From contig JAIYDN010000048.1 in assembly GCA_027487485.1 (NCBI GenBank), positions 1 through 64,000 on the forward strand: 64,000 nt of DNA, read 5' to 3'. Source of the stretch: Planctomycetaceae bacterium. Lineage in GTDB: Bacteria; Planctomycetota; Planctomycetia; Pirellulales; Pirellulaceae. This document shows, piece by piece, positions 43,433-52,843 of this stretch; the first letter of the stretch is position 1; every line of letters starts with the position of its first letter. The notes beneath the pieces are model-generated. The model was not told where the DNA came from. It searched no databases and saw only the letters and a list, made by a program, of their open reading frames with translations. A program made the translations under genes and the position numbers.

Positions 43433-43462
43433 GTGGCCGACGTTGAATCCAACGCCGGCCAC
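43433..43462. other. Hairpin in the rplO-secY gap
   Basis: GTGGCCG-A-CGTTG, loop AATC, CAACG-C-CGGCCAC: a 12-bp stem with one mismatch. It is not followed by a T-run, so a regulatory or processing role fits better than a terminator. Confidence 0.55.
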
Positions 43463-43559
43463 CATTGTTTCGAATATTCTGGATTACTGCTAGGCTAATT
43501 CTTGGAACAGCGACCGCAGTTCGCAAAACAGGCCGGAAGGGTAGCAGAAAAGAAACGAA

Positions 43560-44054
43560 TTAAGCTTCGCTCTTCAACGCTGCGACTCGTTCCTTCGGTG
43601 TACGCTTTGCAGCAATGATCTCAACCGAACCACCGGCCGCTTCAACTTTTGCCTTCGCGGATTCGCTCATTCGGGTGACCACGAACTTCAAGCTTTTGGT
43701 AACTTCGCCATCTCCGAGAATCTTGATCTCGTCGCAGCGAACCTTAACCAATCCCTTTTCGCGGATCGTAGTCGCTGTCACTTCTTCGCCTGCTGCAAAA
43801 GCAGCATCGATGACACCGATGTTGACACCGAAAACCGTCACAGCAAATCTGTTATGGAAACCACGCTTTGGAATCCGGCGAACCATCGGCAAATCCCCAC
43901 CATTGAAAATGGGGTGACGCGAGTATCCGCTTCGGGACTTAGCACCATTGTGGCCTCGACCCGATGTTTTGCCTGTCTTGCTACCGATACCACGTCCAAC
44001 GCGCTTGCGAGCTTTGTTGGTAACAATGTCTGTGTTGACTTCTTCTAGATTCAT
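43560..44054 (-). CDS. rplO: Ribosomal protein uL15
   Basis: 164 residues. [26 protein letters not shown] at the N-terminus is the glycine-rich L15 signature; the C-terminal half is the L15 globular domain ([47 protein letters not shown]). Its ATG overlaps the rpsE stop by 4 nt, leaving no room for the L30 gene that normally lies between them. It binds 23S rRNA in the large subunit. Confidence 0.96.
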   Translation of the reverse strand: MNLEEVNTDIVTNKARKRVGRGIGSKTGKTSGRGHNGAKSRSGYSRHPIFNGGDLPMVRRIPKRGFHNRFAVTVFGVNIGVIDAAFAAGEEVTATTIREKGLVKVRCDEIKILGDGEVTKSLKFVVTRMSESAKAKVEAAGGSVEIIAAKRTPKERVAALKSEA

Positions 44055-44542
44055 GACAGTTTTACGCCTCGGAGTCGTTCGACATCTTCGCGCGTTCTCA
44101 ATTGAGACAGTGCGTCAAATGTCGCCTTGATTAATACAGTTGGATTGTTGGAGCGGAAGCTCTTGGTCAAAATATCTTGAATTCCGACGGCTTCGCAAAC
44201 CGATCGGACAGCTTGTCCCGCGATGATACCGGTACCTGGACTTGCAGGCATCAGAAGCACGTGAGCAGCACCGAAACGACCAGAAACCGCATGTGGAATG
44301 GTACCATTGACCAAGGGAATCTTGATCATGGCTCGATTAGCACCCTTTTGAGCCTTTGCAACGCTAGGCGGAACTTCGTTCGCCTTGCCATATCCATAGC
44401 CCACGCTGCCTTTACCATCGCCAACTACCACGAGCGCTGCGAAGCTGAAACGGCGTCCGCCCTTCACCACAGCAGCACAACGTTTGATCTTCAGTACTCG
44501 GTCGATCAAGCCGTTTTGGTCAACATTGTTTTGATTTGACAT
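44051..44542 (-). CDS. rpsE: Ribosomal protein uS5
   Basis: 163 residues from the ATG at 44542; the frame is open to a TTG at 44560 but the ATG is more likely. [30 protein letters not shown] is the S5 double-stranded RNA-binding signature, and [20 protein letters not shown] the C-terminal domain. It acts in the small subunit's decoding fidelity and mRNA entry. Stop overlaps rplO by 4 nt. Confidence 0.95.
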   Translation of the reverse strand: MSNQNNVDQNGLIDRVLKIKRCAAVVKGGRRFSFAALVVVGDGKGSVGYGYGKANEVPPSVAKAQKGANRAMIKIPLVNGTIPHAVSGRFGAAHVLLMPASPGTGIIAGQAVRSVCEAVGIQDILTKSFRSNNPTVLIKATFDALSQLRTREDVERLRGVKLS

Positions 44543-44560
44543 TCTATCATTCGATCCCAA

Positions 44561-44929
44561 TTAGAATTCCAGTCCGGCTTCGCGAGCCGCATCAGCGAAA
44601 GCGGCAACACGACCATGATACTTGCATGAACCGCGGTCCATAGCAACTTGTTTAACTCCGGCCTTGATAGCTCGCTCTGCAAGAATCTTGCCTAGCTTCT
44701 TGGCCGCTTCACAGTTTCCGCCGTAACCGACTTCACTGCGAAGGTCTTTATCTCTCGACGTGACGGAAACGATTGTTCGCCCAGTCGAATCATCGATGAC
44801 TTGGCAACCAAAGTTCTGAAGCGAACGATAAACGCACAAGCGAGGACGTTCCGTAGTACCACGGACACGCTTCCTTACTCGAAACGCACGACGCTCGCGT
44901 TGACCATCGACAACTCTTCGAATATCCAC
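44561..44929 (-). CDS. rplR: Ribosomal protein uL18
   Basis: 122 residues with a GTG start. RRAFRVRKRVRGTTERPRLCVYRSLQNFGCQVIDDSTGRTIVSVTS...KYHGRVAAFADAAREAGLEF is the L18 pattern, which binds 5S rRNA. It lies between rplF and rpsE. Confidence 0.95.
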   Translation of the reverse strand: MDIRRVVDGQRERRAFRVRKRVRGTTERPRLCVYRSLQNFGCQVIDDSTGRTIVSVTSRDKDLRSEVGYGGNCEAAKKLGKILAERAIKAGVKQVAMDRGSCKYHGRVAAFADAAREAGLEF

Positions 44930-45028
44930 AACAAACCTCTGTCATCTTGACGCAAAATCTGCGTCCAACAAAAACCAAATCCAATGTATGTATTCTTGCC
45001 AGATCCACGATCGAAGCAAGTCCGAAAA

Positions 45029-45571
45029 CTAAGTAGCGCTCTTGCCTGGCTTGAGCTTGATCTTCTCGCCAAGATACCGAACACCCTTGCCCTTGTAAGG
45101 CTCAGGCTTCCTAAGCGATCGAATGTAGGCAGCGAACTGACCTACCGCTTGCTTGTCGCAACCCTTGATATTCACGTGCGTTTGATCTGGGCAAACCACA
45201 TCCAAACCTTCAGGAATATCCAAATGCAACTCGTTGGCAAAACCAACACGCAGTTGAAGAACTTTGCCTTTGATAGCCGCCAAGTAGCCCACACCAATGA
45301 TTTCAAGCTTCTTTTCGTACCCGTTCTTTACACCCAAGATCATGTTGTTGACTAGGGCACGTGTCAATCCATGATAGGCACGCGAGTCACGCTCGTCATT
45401 TTCACGGGAAACTACGATGGTCTTGCCATCTTCGCTTAAGGCAAGCGAAACTTCTTCGCGATGCGTGAACGACAACTTGCCCTTCGGGCCTTCGACATGA
45501 ACAGTTCGATTTTCGATCGAAACCTTCACACCATCAACAACCGGAATCGGGGCTTTACCTACTCGGGACAT
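45029..45571 (-). CDS. rplF: Ribosomal protein uL6
   Basis: 180 residues. MSRVGKAPIPVVDGV and the conserved C-terminal RSLRKPEPYKGKGVRYLGEKIKLKPGKSA identify L6, which has two related RNA-binding halves and lies near the factor-binding site of the large subunit. A 71-nt gap separates it from rpsH and a 99-nt gap from rplR. Confidence 0.96.
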   Translation of the reverse strand: MSRVGKAPIPVVDGVKVSIENRTVHVEGPKGKLSFTHREEVSLALSEDGKTIVVSRENDERDSRAYHGLTRALVNNMILGVKNGYEKKLEIIGVGYLAAIKGKVLQLRVGFANELHLDIPEGLDVVCPDQTHVNIKGCDKQAVGQFAAYIRSLRKPEPYKGKGVRYLGEKIKLKPGKSAT

Positions 45572-45642
45572 GGATCAATCTTTTCTTTAACGGAATGTAT
45601 TGGACAAGCAAATCGCTTGCAGTCTTCCTGGTACTTACTCTA

Positions 45643-46038
45643 CTAGCAAATCTCGCAAAGGACTTCGCCACCCAGCTTCTGCTGGCGTGCTTCTCGATCG
45701 CTCACAACACCCTTGGAGGTGCTAACGATCGAAATACCTAGGCCATTCAAAACAGGCTTCAACTCAGCGCACTTTGCGTACACTCGACGGCCTGGCTTGC
45801 TGACACGGCGAACGGTTTGAATTACCTTCTCACCATTTGGTCCATACTTTAGTTCAATACGAAGCATCTTGACAGGAACAGCTTCGACTTCAGAAAAGTC
45901 CCAGATGTAACCTTCTCGCTTCAGAACATCAGCTACCCCCACTCGCAACCGCGAAAGAGGCACATCCACGAACGGTCGTTCAATTCGAACGGCGTTGCGA
46001 ATGCGTGTTATCATATCAGAAATTGGGTCATGAATCAT
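45643..46038 (-). CDS. rpsH: Ribosomal protein uS8
   Basis: 131 residues. HDPISDMITRIRNAVRIERPFVDVPLSRLRVGVADVLKREGYI and the C-terminal GISIVSTSKGVVSDREARQQKLGGEVLCEIC are typical of S8, which binds the central domain of 16S rRNA and can repress the spc operon in some bacteria. Confidence 0.96.
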   Translation of the reverse strand: MIHDPISDMITRIRNAVRIERPFVDVPLSRLRVGVADVLKREGYIWDFSEVEAVPVKMLRIELKYGPNGEKVIQTVRRVSKPGRRVYAKCAELKPVLNGLGISIVSTSKGVVSDREARQQKLGGEVLCEIC

Positions 46039-46059
46039 AATGTGGATACCCCAGAAACT

Positions 46060-46245
46060 CTACCAACTAGCCTTACGAACACCGGGAATCAGCCCTTTGT
46101 CTGCCAACTGTCGAAAACAAATTCGACAGATGCCAAACTTGCGATACACCGCACGTGGGCGACCACACAATTTACAACGGTTCTCTCGGCGAGTTGAAAA
46201 TTTTGGCTCGCGATTGGCTTTTGCAATTTTGCTTTTGCTGGCCAC
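46060..46245 (-). CDS. rpsN: Ribosomal protein uS14, zinc-binding form
   Basis: 61 residues with a GTG start ([22 protein letters not shown]). [25 protein letters not shown] has the two CxxC pairs of the C+ zinc form. It belongs to the small-subunit head. The start is 78 nt after the rplE stop. Confidence 0.95.
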   Translation of the reverse strand: MASKSKIAKANREPKFSTRRENRCKLCGRPRAVYRKFGICRICFRQLADKGLIPGVRKASW

Positions 46246-46323
46246 AGGTCGTTTCCGATTAGTTCAAGGTGATACGGGTGAGTAACTATGTTGAAGACAG
46301 TCCGAATTGAACTGTCAAAAAAA

Positions 46324-46887
46324 TTAAGCTGTCTTTTTAACTTTAGGTGCGCGGAATGGCATTCCGAACATTTCAAGCAATCTTCGAGCGTGATCGTTCT
46401 GTGTCGCGGTCGTAACAATCGCGATGTTCATCCCTTGGGGACGAGCGAACTTATCTGGATTGAGTTCAGGGAACACCAACCATTCCGAAAGACCCATGGA
46501 GTAATTACCATGTCCGTCAAATGCGTTTCGATTCACACCGCGAAAGTCACGCACCCGCGGCAGAACAATACTGATGACTCGGTCCAAAAACTCGTACATT
46601 CTCTCGCGTCGCAAAGTCACTTTGCAACCGATGGCAACTCCCTCACGGAGCTTAAAACCAGCGATCGAGTTCCGAGCGAGCGTTAGCACAGGCTTCTGGC
46701 CAGAAATATCCGCCATTGCTTCAGCAGCAAGCTCCAGATACTTCTTGTCTTGCATCGCTTCTCCAACACCCATGTTGATGGAGATCTTTTCAATCTTTGG
46801 AATTGCGAAGACATTCTTGATACCTAGCTCTTCACGAAGTGCTGGTAGAATGGTTTCGTTATAGTGTGTTTGAAGTCTTGGAGCCAT
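46324..46887 (-). CDS. rplE: Ribosomal protein uL5
   Basis: 187 residues. HYNETILPALREELGIKNVFAIPKIEKISINMGVGEAMQDKK and the C-terminal RDFRGVNRNAFDGHGNYSMGLSEWLVFPELN are L5 hallmarks. L5 binds 5S rRNA and contacts the P-site tRNA. Confidence 0.96.
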   Translation of the reverse strand: MAPRLQTHYNETILPALREELGIKNVFAIPKIEKISINMGVGEAMQDKKYLELAAEAMADISGQKPVLTLARNSIAGFKLREGVAIGCKVTLRRERMYEFLDRVISIVLPRVRDFRGVNRNAFDGHGNYSMGLSEWLVFPELNPDKFARPQGMNIAIVTTATQNDHARRLLEMFGMPFRAPKVKKTA

Positions 46888-46916
46888 TTTGAAATGCTTC
46901 TTGATTACCTAATTGA

Positions 46917-47267
46917 TTAACTCTTGGCCGCGTGTGCTGCTCGGGCTGGTGCAACAACACTAATCGTCAGACCACTCTTTTTGCTGTATCGCTCTTTCGA
47001 TCCATCAGGCAAGTACCGAACCCCAATTCGAGTTGGAACGTTCATGCTTGGGCAAACCAACATGACCTTGGATACATTGATGAAGGCCTCTTTGGACAAT
47101 CGTCCGCCTTGTGGATTTCGTTGGGAACGCTTCACGTGCTTGTAGACACGATTCAGGCCCTCAACGACAACCAATCCCTTGACGCGATCGACTTTCAAAA
47201 CTTTCCCACGCTGACCTTTGTCTTTGCCGGAAATCACTTCCACCATATCGTCTGTTTTGATCAACAT
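46917..47267 (-). CDS. rplX: Ribosomal protein uL24
   Basis: 116 residues. The KOW motif is seen in DDMVEVISGKDKGQRGKVLKVDRVKGLVVVEGLNRVYKHVKRSQ. L24 starts 50S assembly. Its ATG follows the rplN stop with no gap (TAAATG). Confidence 0.95.
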   Translation of the reverse strand: MLIKTDDMVEVISGKDKGQRGKVLKVDRVKGLVVVEGLNRVYKHVKRSQRNPQGGRLSKEAFINVSKVMLVCPSMNVPTRIGVRYLPDGSKERYSKKSGLTISVVAPARAAHAAKS

Positions 47268-47636
47268 TTAAACTACCTCACTAGCCAACGATACGATCTT
47301 GGTAAAACTCTTCTCTCTCAGTTCCCGAGCAACTGCACCGAAAATCCGAGTTCCGCGAGGATTGTCGTCTTTGTCGACCAACACAACCGCGTTCGAATCA
47401 AACCGGACATAGCTACCGTCTACCCTTCGCACTGATTGCGAAACGCGAACGATCACCGCTCGTACCACTGCCTTTTTCTTAACTTCACTTCCGGGAATCA
47501 CGCTCTTCACTGAGCAAATGATAACGTCTCCCAGACTTGCATAGCGACGACGTGTTCCGCCAAGAACTTTGATGCACATGACTTCCCGTGCACCGGTGTT
47601 GTCAGCGACTTGAAGTCGACTTTCTTGCTGAATCAT
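47268..47636 (-). CDS. rplN: Ribosomal protein uL14
   Basis: 122 residues. [44 protein letters not shown] and [19 protein letters not shown] are the L14 pattern, at the 50S face that meets the small subunit. Confidence 0.96.
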   Translation of the reverse strand: MIQQESRLQVADNTGAREVMCIKVLGGTRRRYASLGDVIICSVKSVIPGSEVKKKAVVRAVIVRVSQSVRRVDGSYVRFDSNAVVLVDKDDNPRGTRIFGAVARELREKSFTKIVSLASEVV

Positions 47637-47711
47637 GATGGACTAAGTTTCAAAAAACAAAATGTGAATTTCGACACCTGAACCGTAACACACGTTCGGT
47701 TCGTGATGCTA

Positions 47712-48002
47712 TTAAGTTGCAGCTTGTTGATCCGCTCTCAAGCTTGCCAAGTCAATCTCGCGGCTCTTTTCAACCACGCGGATTAACCGCCATCGCTTGA
47801 GCTTCGACAAAGGTCGGGATTCTTCAATCTCAACCTTGTCTCCTACGTGCGATTCATTGTTCTCATCATGAACGTGACAAACCGTCTTTTTACGGATGAT
47901 CTTCGAGTAACGCGGGTGGCGAACCAACCGCTCGATTTCAACTCGACGTGTCTTTGCAGCTTTGTCGCTGGTGACGACACCGACTAGGATTCGACGTGGC
48001 AT
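47712..48002 (-). CDS. rpsQ: Ribosomal protein uS17
   Basis: 96 residues. [77 protein letters not shown] is the OB-fold S17, a primary 16S rRNA binder. The C-terminal 15 residues are an extension. Confidence 0.95.
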   Translation of the reverse strand: MPRRILVGVVTSDKAAKTRRVEIERLVRHPRYSKIIRKKTVCHVHDENNESHVGDKVEIEESRPLSKLKRWRLIRVVEKSREIDLASLRADQQAAT

Positions 48003-48046
48003 AATAAACTTTGAACCGTACTGGCTAAATTAATTGGACTACGAAA

Positions 48047-48241
48047 CTAAGCTTTCTTCAAACGCTGTGTTTGAAGAGTGCGAACGCGTGCGATCAAGCG
48101 GCGATTCAGCTTCATTTGGCTTGGAACATCCACTCGATCGGTTTGAGATTGAAGTCTCAAGCGAAACATGGTCTCGGCAGCCTCTTGGGCTGTCAGTTCC
48201 AGTTGCTCATCACTCATCTCTCGAAGTTCAGCGGCTTTCAT
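48047..48241 (-). CDS. rpmC: Ribosomal protein uL29
   Basis: 64 residues from the ATG at 48241 (MKAAELREMSDEQLELTAQEAAETMFRLRLQSQTDRVDVPSQMKLNRRLIARVRTLQTQR). A GTG at 48256 would add five residues but typical L29 starts at MKA. It is a two-helix protein near the exit tunnel. Confidence 0.92.
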   Translation of the reverse strand: MKAAELREMSDEQLELTAQEAAETMFRLRLQSQTDRVDVPSQMKLNRRLIARVRTLQTQRLKKA

Positions 48242-48271
48242 TTTCGATTCGTTCACTCGTTAATGGACAAA

Positions 48272-48688
48272 CTATGCAGGACGGCGTCGGACCAACCTGA
48301 CAGGGATCGGCATCTTCGCAGCAAGTCGCGCGAAACATACCTTGGCTTGTTGTTCTGTTACACCAGCAAGCTCGTACAAAACGGTACCCGGTCTTACGAC
48401 CGCGACCCAGTACTCAGGCTCCCCTTTACCTTTACCCATCCGGGTCTCCAAAGGCTTCGAAGATACTGGCTTATCTGGAAAAATTCGTATGTAAAGTCGA
48501 CCTTCACCACGAACGTATTGATTGGCAGCGATCCGGCCCGCTTCGATTGTTGTTGCTCGTATCCAGCCGCCTTGCAGAGCCTGGAGTCCGAAATCACCAA
48601 AAACAACCTTATTGCCGCGGGTCGCGTTACCTTTTATACGTCCTCTTTGGCTTTTTCGGTGCTTGACCCGTTTGGGCATCAGCGCCAT
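48272..48688 (-). CDS. rplP: Ribosomal protein uL16
   Basis: 138 residues starting MALMPKRVKHRKSQRGRIKGNATRGN. EPEYWVAVVRPGTVLYELAGV is conserved L16 sequence. It binds tRNA in the A-site region of the large subunit. Its first 62 bases lie inside the 3' end of rpsC in another frame; that overlap encodes the basic S3 tail and the essential L16 N-terminus at once. Confidence 0.95.
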   Translation of the reverse strand: MALMPKRVKHRKSQRGRIKGNATRGNKVVFGDFGLQALQGGWIRATTIEAGRIAANQYVRGEGRLYIRIFPDKPVSSKPLETRMGKGKGEPEYWVAVVRPGTVLYELAGVTEQQAKVCFARLAAKMPIPVRLVRRRPA

Positions 48689-49340
48689 CGTTAGCGTCTC
48701 CCGCGTAAGAACCTTGATTTACCCAGACCTGCACCCCGATATTCCCCTGTGGAGTAGCGGCTTCTGCAAGTCCATAGCTAATTTTCGCTTGGATCGTGCT
48801 CAACGGCAAAGATCCGGCGTTGCCTTTTTCGCAACGTGCCATTTCCGCTCCGCCTAACCGACCCGACATCTGGATCTTGATGCCCTTAGCACCAGCATCC
48901 ATAGCCGTTTCAATCGAACGCTTCATCGTTCGTCGGAAGCTAGACCGCTTTGCAAGCTGCTTAGCGATGTCTTCCGCGATCAACTGAGCCTGAATCTCAG
49001 GACGATAAACTTCCTCAACCTTCAGATTGACTCTTCGTCCGATCAAGTTCTGCAGTTCTTCCTGCAAAACTTCGATCTCCGTACCCTTCTTGCCGATGAT
49101 CAAACCCGGCTTGGCAACGAAAACCATCAATCGAACTTCATCTCGTGTTCGTTCAATTTCAATCCGATCAATGCCTGCTTCTCGATAAGCTGACTTTGTT
49201 GGATGAAACTTAATGAACTTGCGAATCTTTTGGTCTTCGACCAACAACTCAGCAAATTCTTTCTTGCTCGCATACCATCGACTCTTCCAGCCCATGACGA
49301 TGCCGGTACGGAAACCGATTGGATTTACCTTTTGTCCCAT
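48627..49340 (-). CDS. rpsC: Ribosomal protein uS3
   Basis: 237 residues. The KH domain is seen in PGLIIGKKGTEIEVLQEELQNLIGRRVNLKVEEV, and the C-terminal domain in GRLGGAEMARCEKGNAGSLPLSTIQAKISYGLAEAATPQGNIGVQVWVNQG. An added tail (about 25 residues, DANDGADAQTGQAPKKPKRTYKR) overlaps rplP. S3 forms the mRNA entry site of the 30S subunit. Confidence 0.96.
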   Translation of the reverse strand: MGQKVNPIGFRTGIVMGWKSRWYASKKEFAELLVEDQKIRKFIKFHPTKSAYREAGIDRIEIERTRDEVRLMVFVAKPGLIIGKKGTEIEVLQEELQNLIGRRVNLKVEEVYRPEIQAQLIAEDIAKQLAKRSSFRRTMKRSIETAMDAGAKGIKIQMSGRLGGAEMARCEKGNAGSLPLSTIQAKISYGLAEAATPQGNIGVQVWVNQGSYAGDANDGADAQTGQAPKKPKRTYKR

Positions 49341-49353
49341 AATGCAGCGTTTC

Positions 49354-49710
49354 CTACAGCTCTTCGAGTCTCTTGAGTTCTACGGAAATGTGACTGGATC
49401 GCTTGAGGATCGTAAACGCCTGCCCCCGCGACATCGGACGAAAACGCTTCATGATCGGCCCGCCATCAATGCGAGCATCCACCACGACAAGCTCTTCGGC
49501 TCCATACGACCGACCACTATTCTGATCGATATCTTGTGCACTTCCAACAGCACTCTTGATGACCTTCTCCAACATCCGAGCTCCTCGGTTGGGTTGGTAG
49601 CGAAGCATCTCCAGTGCTTCGTCCGCAAACTTTCCTCGCACTAAATCGGCCAGGGGTCTGACCTTTCTAGCACTGATGCGTGCGTAACGATGAACGGCTC
49701 GGTAAGCCAT
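49354..49710 (-). CDS. rplV: Ribosomal protein uL22
   Basis: 118 residues. HRYARISARKVRPLADLVRGKFADEALEMLRYQPNRGARMLEKVIKSAVGSAQD is the L22 core; the rest forms the tunnel-lining hairpin. It ends 14 nt before the rpsC start. Confidence 0.95.
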   Translation of the reverse strand: MAYRAVHRYARISARKVRPLADLVRGKFADEALEMLRYQPNRGARMLEKVIKSAVGSAQDIDQNSGRSYGAEELVVVDARIDGGPIMKRFRPMSRGQAFTILKRSSHISVELKRLEEL

Positions 49711-49736
49711 GATTGTTTCCTATGAACTAAAAACGA

Positions 49737-50009
49737 TTACTTCTTGCCGCCCTTGCCACCGTGCCCGCGGAAAGTACGCGTTGGCGCGAATTCCCCGAGC
49801 TTGTGGCCGACCATATCTTCGGTAACGAAGACTCGAAGGTGAGCCTTGCCGTTATGTACCATGAAAGTAGCGCCAACAAACTCAGGAACGATCGTGCAAC
49901 GACGCGCCCATGTAGTAATTGGCTGGCTGTCGTTCTTCTCGCGTGCCTTAAGCAGCTTGGCAAACAACTTGGGGTCTACAAACGGACCCTTTTTTGTCGA
50001 ACGTCCCAT
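49737..50009 (-). CDS. rpsS: Ribosomal protein uS19
   Basis: 90 residues. [20 protein letters not shown] and [45 protein letters not shown] are the S19 pattern, in the 30S head. Confidence 0.96.
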   Translation of the reverse strand: MGRSTKKGPFVDPKLFAKLLKAREKNDSQPITTWARRCTIVPEFVGATFMVHNGKAHLRVFVTEDMVGHKLGEFAPTRTFRGHGGKGGKK

Positions 50010-50033
50010 ACGTCAGAGCTCTTCCCTTGCAAA

Positions 50034-50891
50034 CTATCTCAGTTTCAATTGACCGTAACGAACCGACTTGCGTCGACGAATAATTGCTGTATTGCTTGGC
50101 TTTCGAGGACGCCGAGTGAAACCACCCTTCGCCAACTTGCCAGTAGGACTCACTGGGTGACGTCCACCCTTCGTTCGTCCTTCACCACCACCGTGCGGGT
50201 GATCAACCGGATTCATTGCTGTTCCGCGAACGTGAGGTCTCCAGCCCTTCCAACGATTTCGACCGGCTTTACCGATTCGGATCGCGTCATGGTCAGGATT
50301 GCTCATCTTGCCAATGGTCGCACGACATTGAATCGGTACTCGTCGCACTTCGCCGCTCGGCAACTGCAACTGAGCCCACCCCGATTCACGTGCCATCAAG
50401 ACTGCCGAGGAACCAGCGGAACGGCAAAGAGCAGCTCCACGGCCTGGCGTCATCTCAACGCAACATACTTCAGTTCCAGGTGGAATATTCCGCATCGGAA
50501 GGCAGTTCCCCAACACTGGTGCTGCCTCAGGGCCATTCACCAACGTTGCTCCAGCCTTCAACCCGTCTGGTGCCAAAATGTAGGTTTTGGTACCGTCCGC
50601 ATAGTGCAACAATGCAATCCGAGCCGATCGATTCGGGTCGTATTGAATCGAATCCACTTTGGCCGAAACACCATCTTTCATTCGCTTAAAGTCGATGATG
50701 CGATACATCTGCTTGTGTCCACCACCACGATGTCGCGCGGTAATGAAACCTTGATTGTTTCGCCCACCGTGTCGCTTCAATCGCTTGAGCAGACTCTTTT
50801 CTGGCTTAGCGCCAGGCGTCAACTCAGCAAAGTCGCTGACCGAAGAATTTCTTCTTCCGGCTGATGTCGGCTTGTATACTCGAATTCCCAT
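50034..50891 (-). CDS. rplB: Ribosomal protein uL2
   Basis: 285 residues. [21 protein letters not shown] at the start and the peptidyl-transferase-region motif [27 protein letters not shown] near the C-terminus identify L2, needed for subunit association and peptide-bond formation. Confidence 0.97.
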   Translation of the reverse strand: MGIRVYKPTSAGRRNSSVSDFAELTPGAKPEKSLLKRLKRHGGRNNQGFITARHRGGGHKQMYRIIDFKRMKDGVSAKVDSIQYDPNRSARIALLHYADGTKTYILAPDGLKAGATLVNGPEAAPVLGNCLPMRNIPPGTEVCCVEMTPGRGAALCRSAGSSAVLMARESGWAQLQLPSGEVRRVPIQCRATIGKMSNPDHDAIRIGKAGRNRWKGWRPHVRGTAMNPVDHPHGGGEGRTKGGRHPVSPTGKLAKGGFTRRPRKPSNTAIIRRRKSVRYGQLKLR

Positions 50892-50928
50892 GCTTGTGTC
50901 CTAATTTAGTCTTTTACGAAGGCTGATC

Positions 50929-51246
50929 CTAGAAGAAGTCGATCTTGTGCTCATCACTGAGCTTCACAATTGCCTTCTTCCACGATTTGGTGACACCAAG
51001 CTTTTGCTTGTATCGCCGAGACTTACCTTGTCGATTTTGTGTTGCAACCGCAACAACCTTTACATTGAACAGCTCTTCAATCGCAGCCTTGATATCGGTC
51101 TTATCCGCTAGCGGATTCACCTCGAAGGCATATCGATTGTGTCGAGTTGCTTTGTGTACGCCCTTTTCCGTTACAAGCGTGCGAAGCACTACTTGATGCG
51201 GTGTCAGAACAATTTTGCTTTTGGGTGGTTGCTTTGCCATTTTCAT
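50929..51246 (-). CDS. rplW: Ribosomal protein uL23
   Basis: 105 residues from the ATG at 51246; a second ATG at 51240 is also possible. VLRTLVTEKGVHKATRHNRYAFEVNPLADKTDIKAAIEELFNVKVVAV is the L23 core, at the exit tunnel where SRP and trigger factor bind. Confidence 0.93.
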   Translation of the reverse strand: MKMAKQPPKSKIVLTPHQVVLRTLVTEKGVHKATRHNRYAFEVNPLADKTDIKAAIEELFNVKVVAVATQNRQGKSRRYKQKLGVTKSWKKAIVKLSDEHKIDFF

Positions 51247-51289
51247 TACCAACTTAATCGTTGTTGTCTTGAGCTACTTTCGACTGACC

Positions 51290-51919
51290 TTACGCACTTG
51301 TTCGCGACTTCAGCCAGTCCATTGCGTCCTTCGTTACAACCACTTTCCGAGGTCGCAAGATAATCAACGCATTCAAATCTGTAACAGGACTTACTGTCAA
51401 ACCCTGGATGTTGCGGCCGCTCAGATAAATGTTCTTATCCAAACCGTTGGTCACAAGAGTCTTGGTCTGACCTTCCAAGCCAATAGCCTTGAACGCTGAC
51501 GCCAATGTCTTTGTCTTCGGAGCGTCCATCGTGTACTGATCGACGATCATAACCGAGCCCGAAGAAATCTTCGCAGCAATCGCCATTCGCGTGGCAGCTT
51601 GAACGGCCTTGCGTGGCAAACGGTAGTAATAGGATCTTGGCTGACGAGCGTTCGCATGGCCACCGCCTCGACGAACCGGAGTTCGCTTGGCACCCATACG
51701 GGCGTTACCAGTGCCCTTTTGCTTGTACATCTTTTTGGTCGAACCCGACACTTCGCCACGGGACTTGGTCTTATTGCTTCCCTGACGGGCATTTGCCAAA
51801 TACATCACCACGACGTCGTGAAGCAATTGCTTGCTCACTCGTGGGGCCAGAACAGCTGGGTCGATTTCGTAATCGCCCACTTTTGCTCCGGACATGTCAT
51901 AAATTGGTAGTGTTGTCAT
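51290..51919 (-). CDS. rplD: Ribosomal protein uL4
   Basis: 209 residues. GSNKTKSRGEVSGSTKKMYKQKGTGNARMGAKRTPVRRGGGHANARQPR is the L4 loop that enters the tunnel. L4 also represses the S10 operon in E. coli; whether it does so here is not known. Confidence 0.96.
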   Translation of the reverse strand: MTTLPIYDMSGAKVGDYEIDPAVLAPRVSKQLLHDVVVMYLANARQGSNKTKSRGEVSGSTKKMYKQKGTGNARMGAKRTPVRRGGGHANARQPRSYYYRLPRKAVQAATRMAIAAKISSGSVMIVDQYTMDAPKTKTLASAFKAIGLEGQTKTLVTNGLDKNIYLSGRNIQGLTVSPVTDLNALIILRPRKVVVTKDAMDWLKSRTSA

Positions 51920-51987
51920 CTTCAGTTACGCCTAGTTTTTGCCCCCGCAGGTGAAGCCTGCGACAGATAACTTGTTTCAGTAATGCC

Positions 51988-52674
51988 TTAGCCGACTTTG
52001 TTCGTTTCGCGAATCATCACGTATCCGCCGTTCGGACCAGGTATCGCACCCCGAACCAAAAGAAGATTGTTTTCGCTGTCTATGCGAACAACCTTGAGAT
52101 TTCGCATTGTGATTTGGTCATTACCGTACTGACCCGCACCCTTTTTCCCCTTGCGAACTCGTCCAGGGTAAGTACCAGCACTGGTACCACCGGGATGGCG
52201 GTGAACCTTCTTTACACCGTGCGTTGCTCGCTGACCGGCATAGTTGTGTCGTTTCATCCAACCAGAGAAACCGCACCCCTTAGAGATGCCAGTAACATCA
52301 ACCGACTTCATGCCTTCTAGCACGGTCACTTTGATTTCTGCACCGACAGCGTCAGAAACTGGTCCGCGAAACTCGCGAACAAATCGCTTTGGCTCGCACT
52401 CTGGCTTTTCAACCGCGGCGACGCCAGCGTCTTTCAGTTTGTTAGATCGCTTGCTCGGAATTGACGCGACTTGACCACGCTCTGCACGAGAGGCCAAGCG
52501 TCTAGGCTTATCCAAAAAGCCTAATTGAACTGCTTCATATCCATCACGATCGACGGTTTTCACCTGAAGAACATGGCAAGGTCCAGCCTGAATGACTGTA
52601 ACAGGGACTGCTCTTCCGTCCTGTTCATACACTTGCGTCATACCGACCTTGCGGCCGAGAATACCTTTGCTCAT
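51988..52674 (-). CDS. rplC: Ribosomal protein uL3
   Basis: 228 residues from the ATG at 52674 (MSKGILGRKVGMTQVYEQDGRAVPVTVIQAGP); the longer frame to 52719 is not supported. The motif HPGGTSAGTYPGRVRKGKKGAGQYGNDQ is the conserved L3 loop near the peptidyl transferase centre. Confidence 0.95.
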   Translation of the reverse strand: MSKGILGRKVGMTQVYEQDGRAVPVTVIQAGPCHVLQVKTVDRDGYEAVQLGFLDKPRRLASRAERGQVASIPSKRSNKLKDAGVAAVEKPECEPKRFVREFRGPVSDAVGAEIKVTVLEGMKSVDVTGISKGCGFSGWMKRHNYAGQRATHGVKKVHRHPGGTSAGTYPGRVRKGKKGAGQYGNDQITMRNLKVVRIDSENNLLLVRGAIPGPNGGYVMIRETNKVG

Positions 52675-52843
52675 TCGTTTTATTCCGTAAATCGTGACCG
52701 TGAAGGACTCATCAAACAACCCCGCTAGGGAAACCTGTAAAGATAGCGATTCACGCAGCTTACAGGTCTAAGTCGATGGTTACCTTCAGGGTTTCCGTTT
52801 CATATGGGGAAAACCTGATGGATGCCGTTTAAGCGTTAATTTC

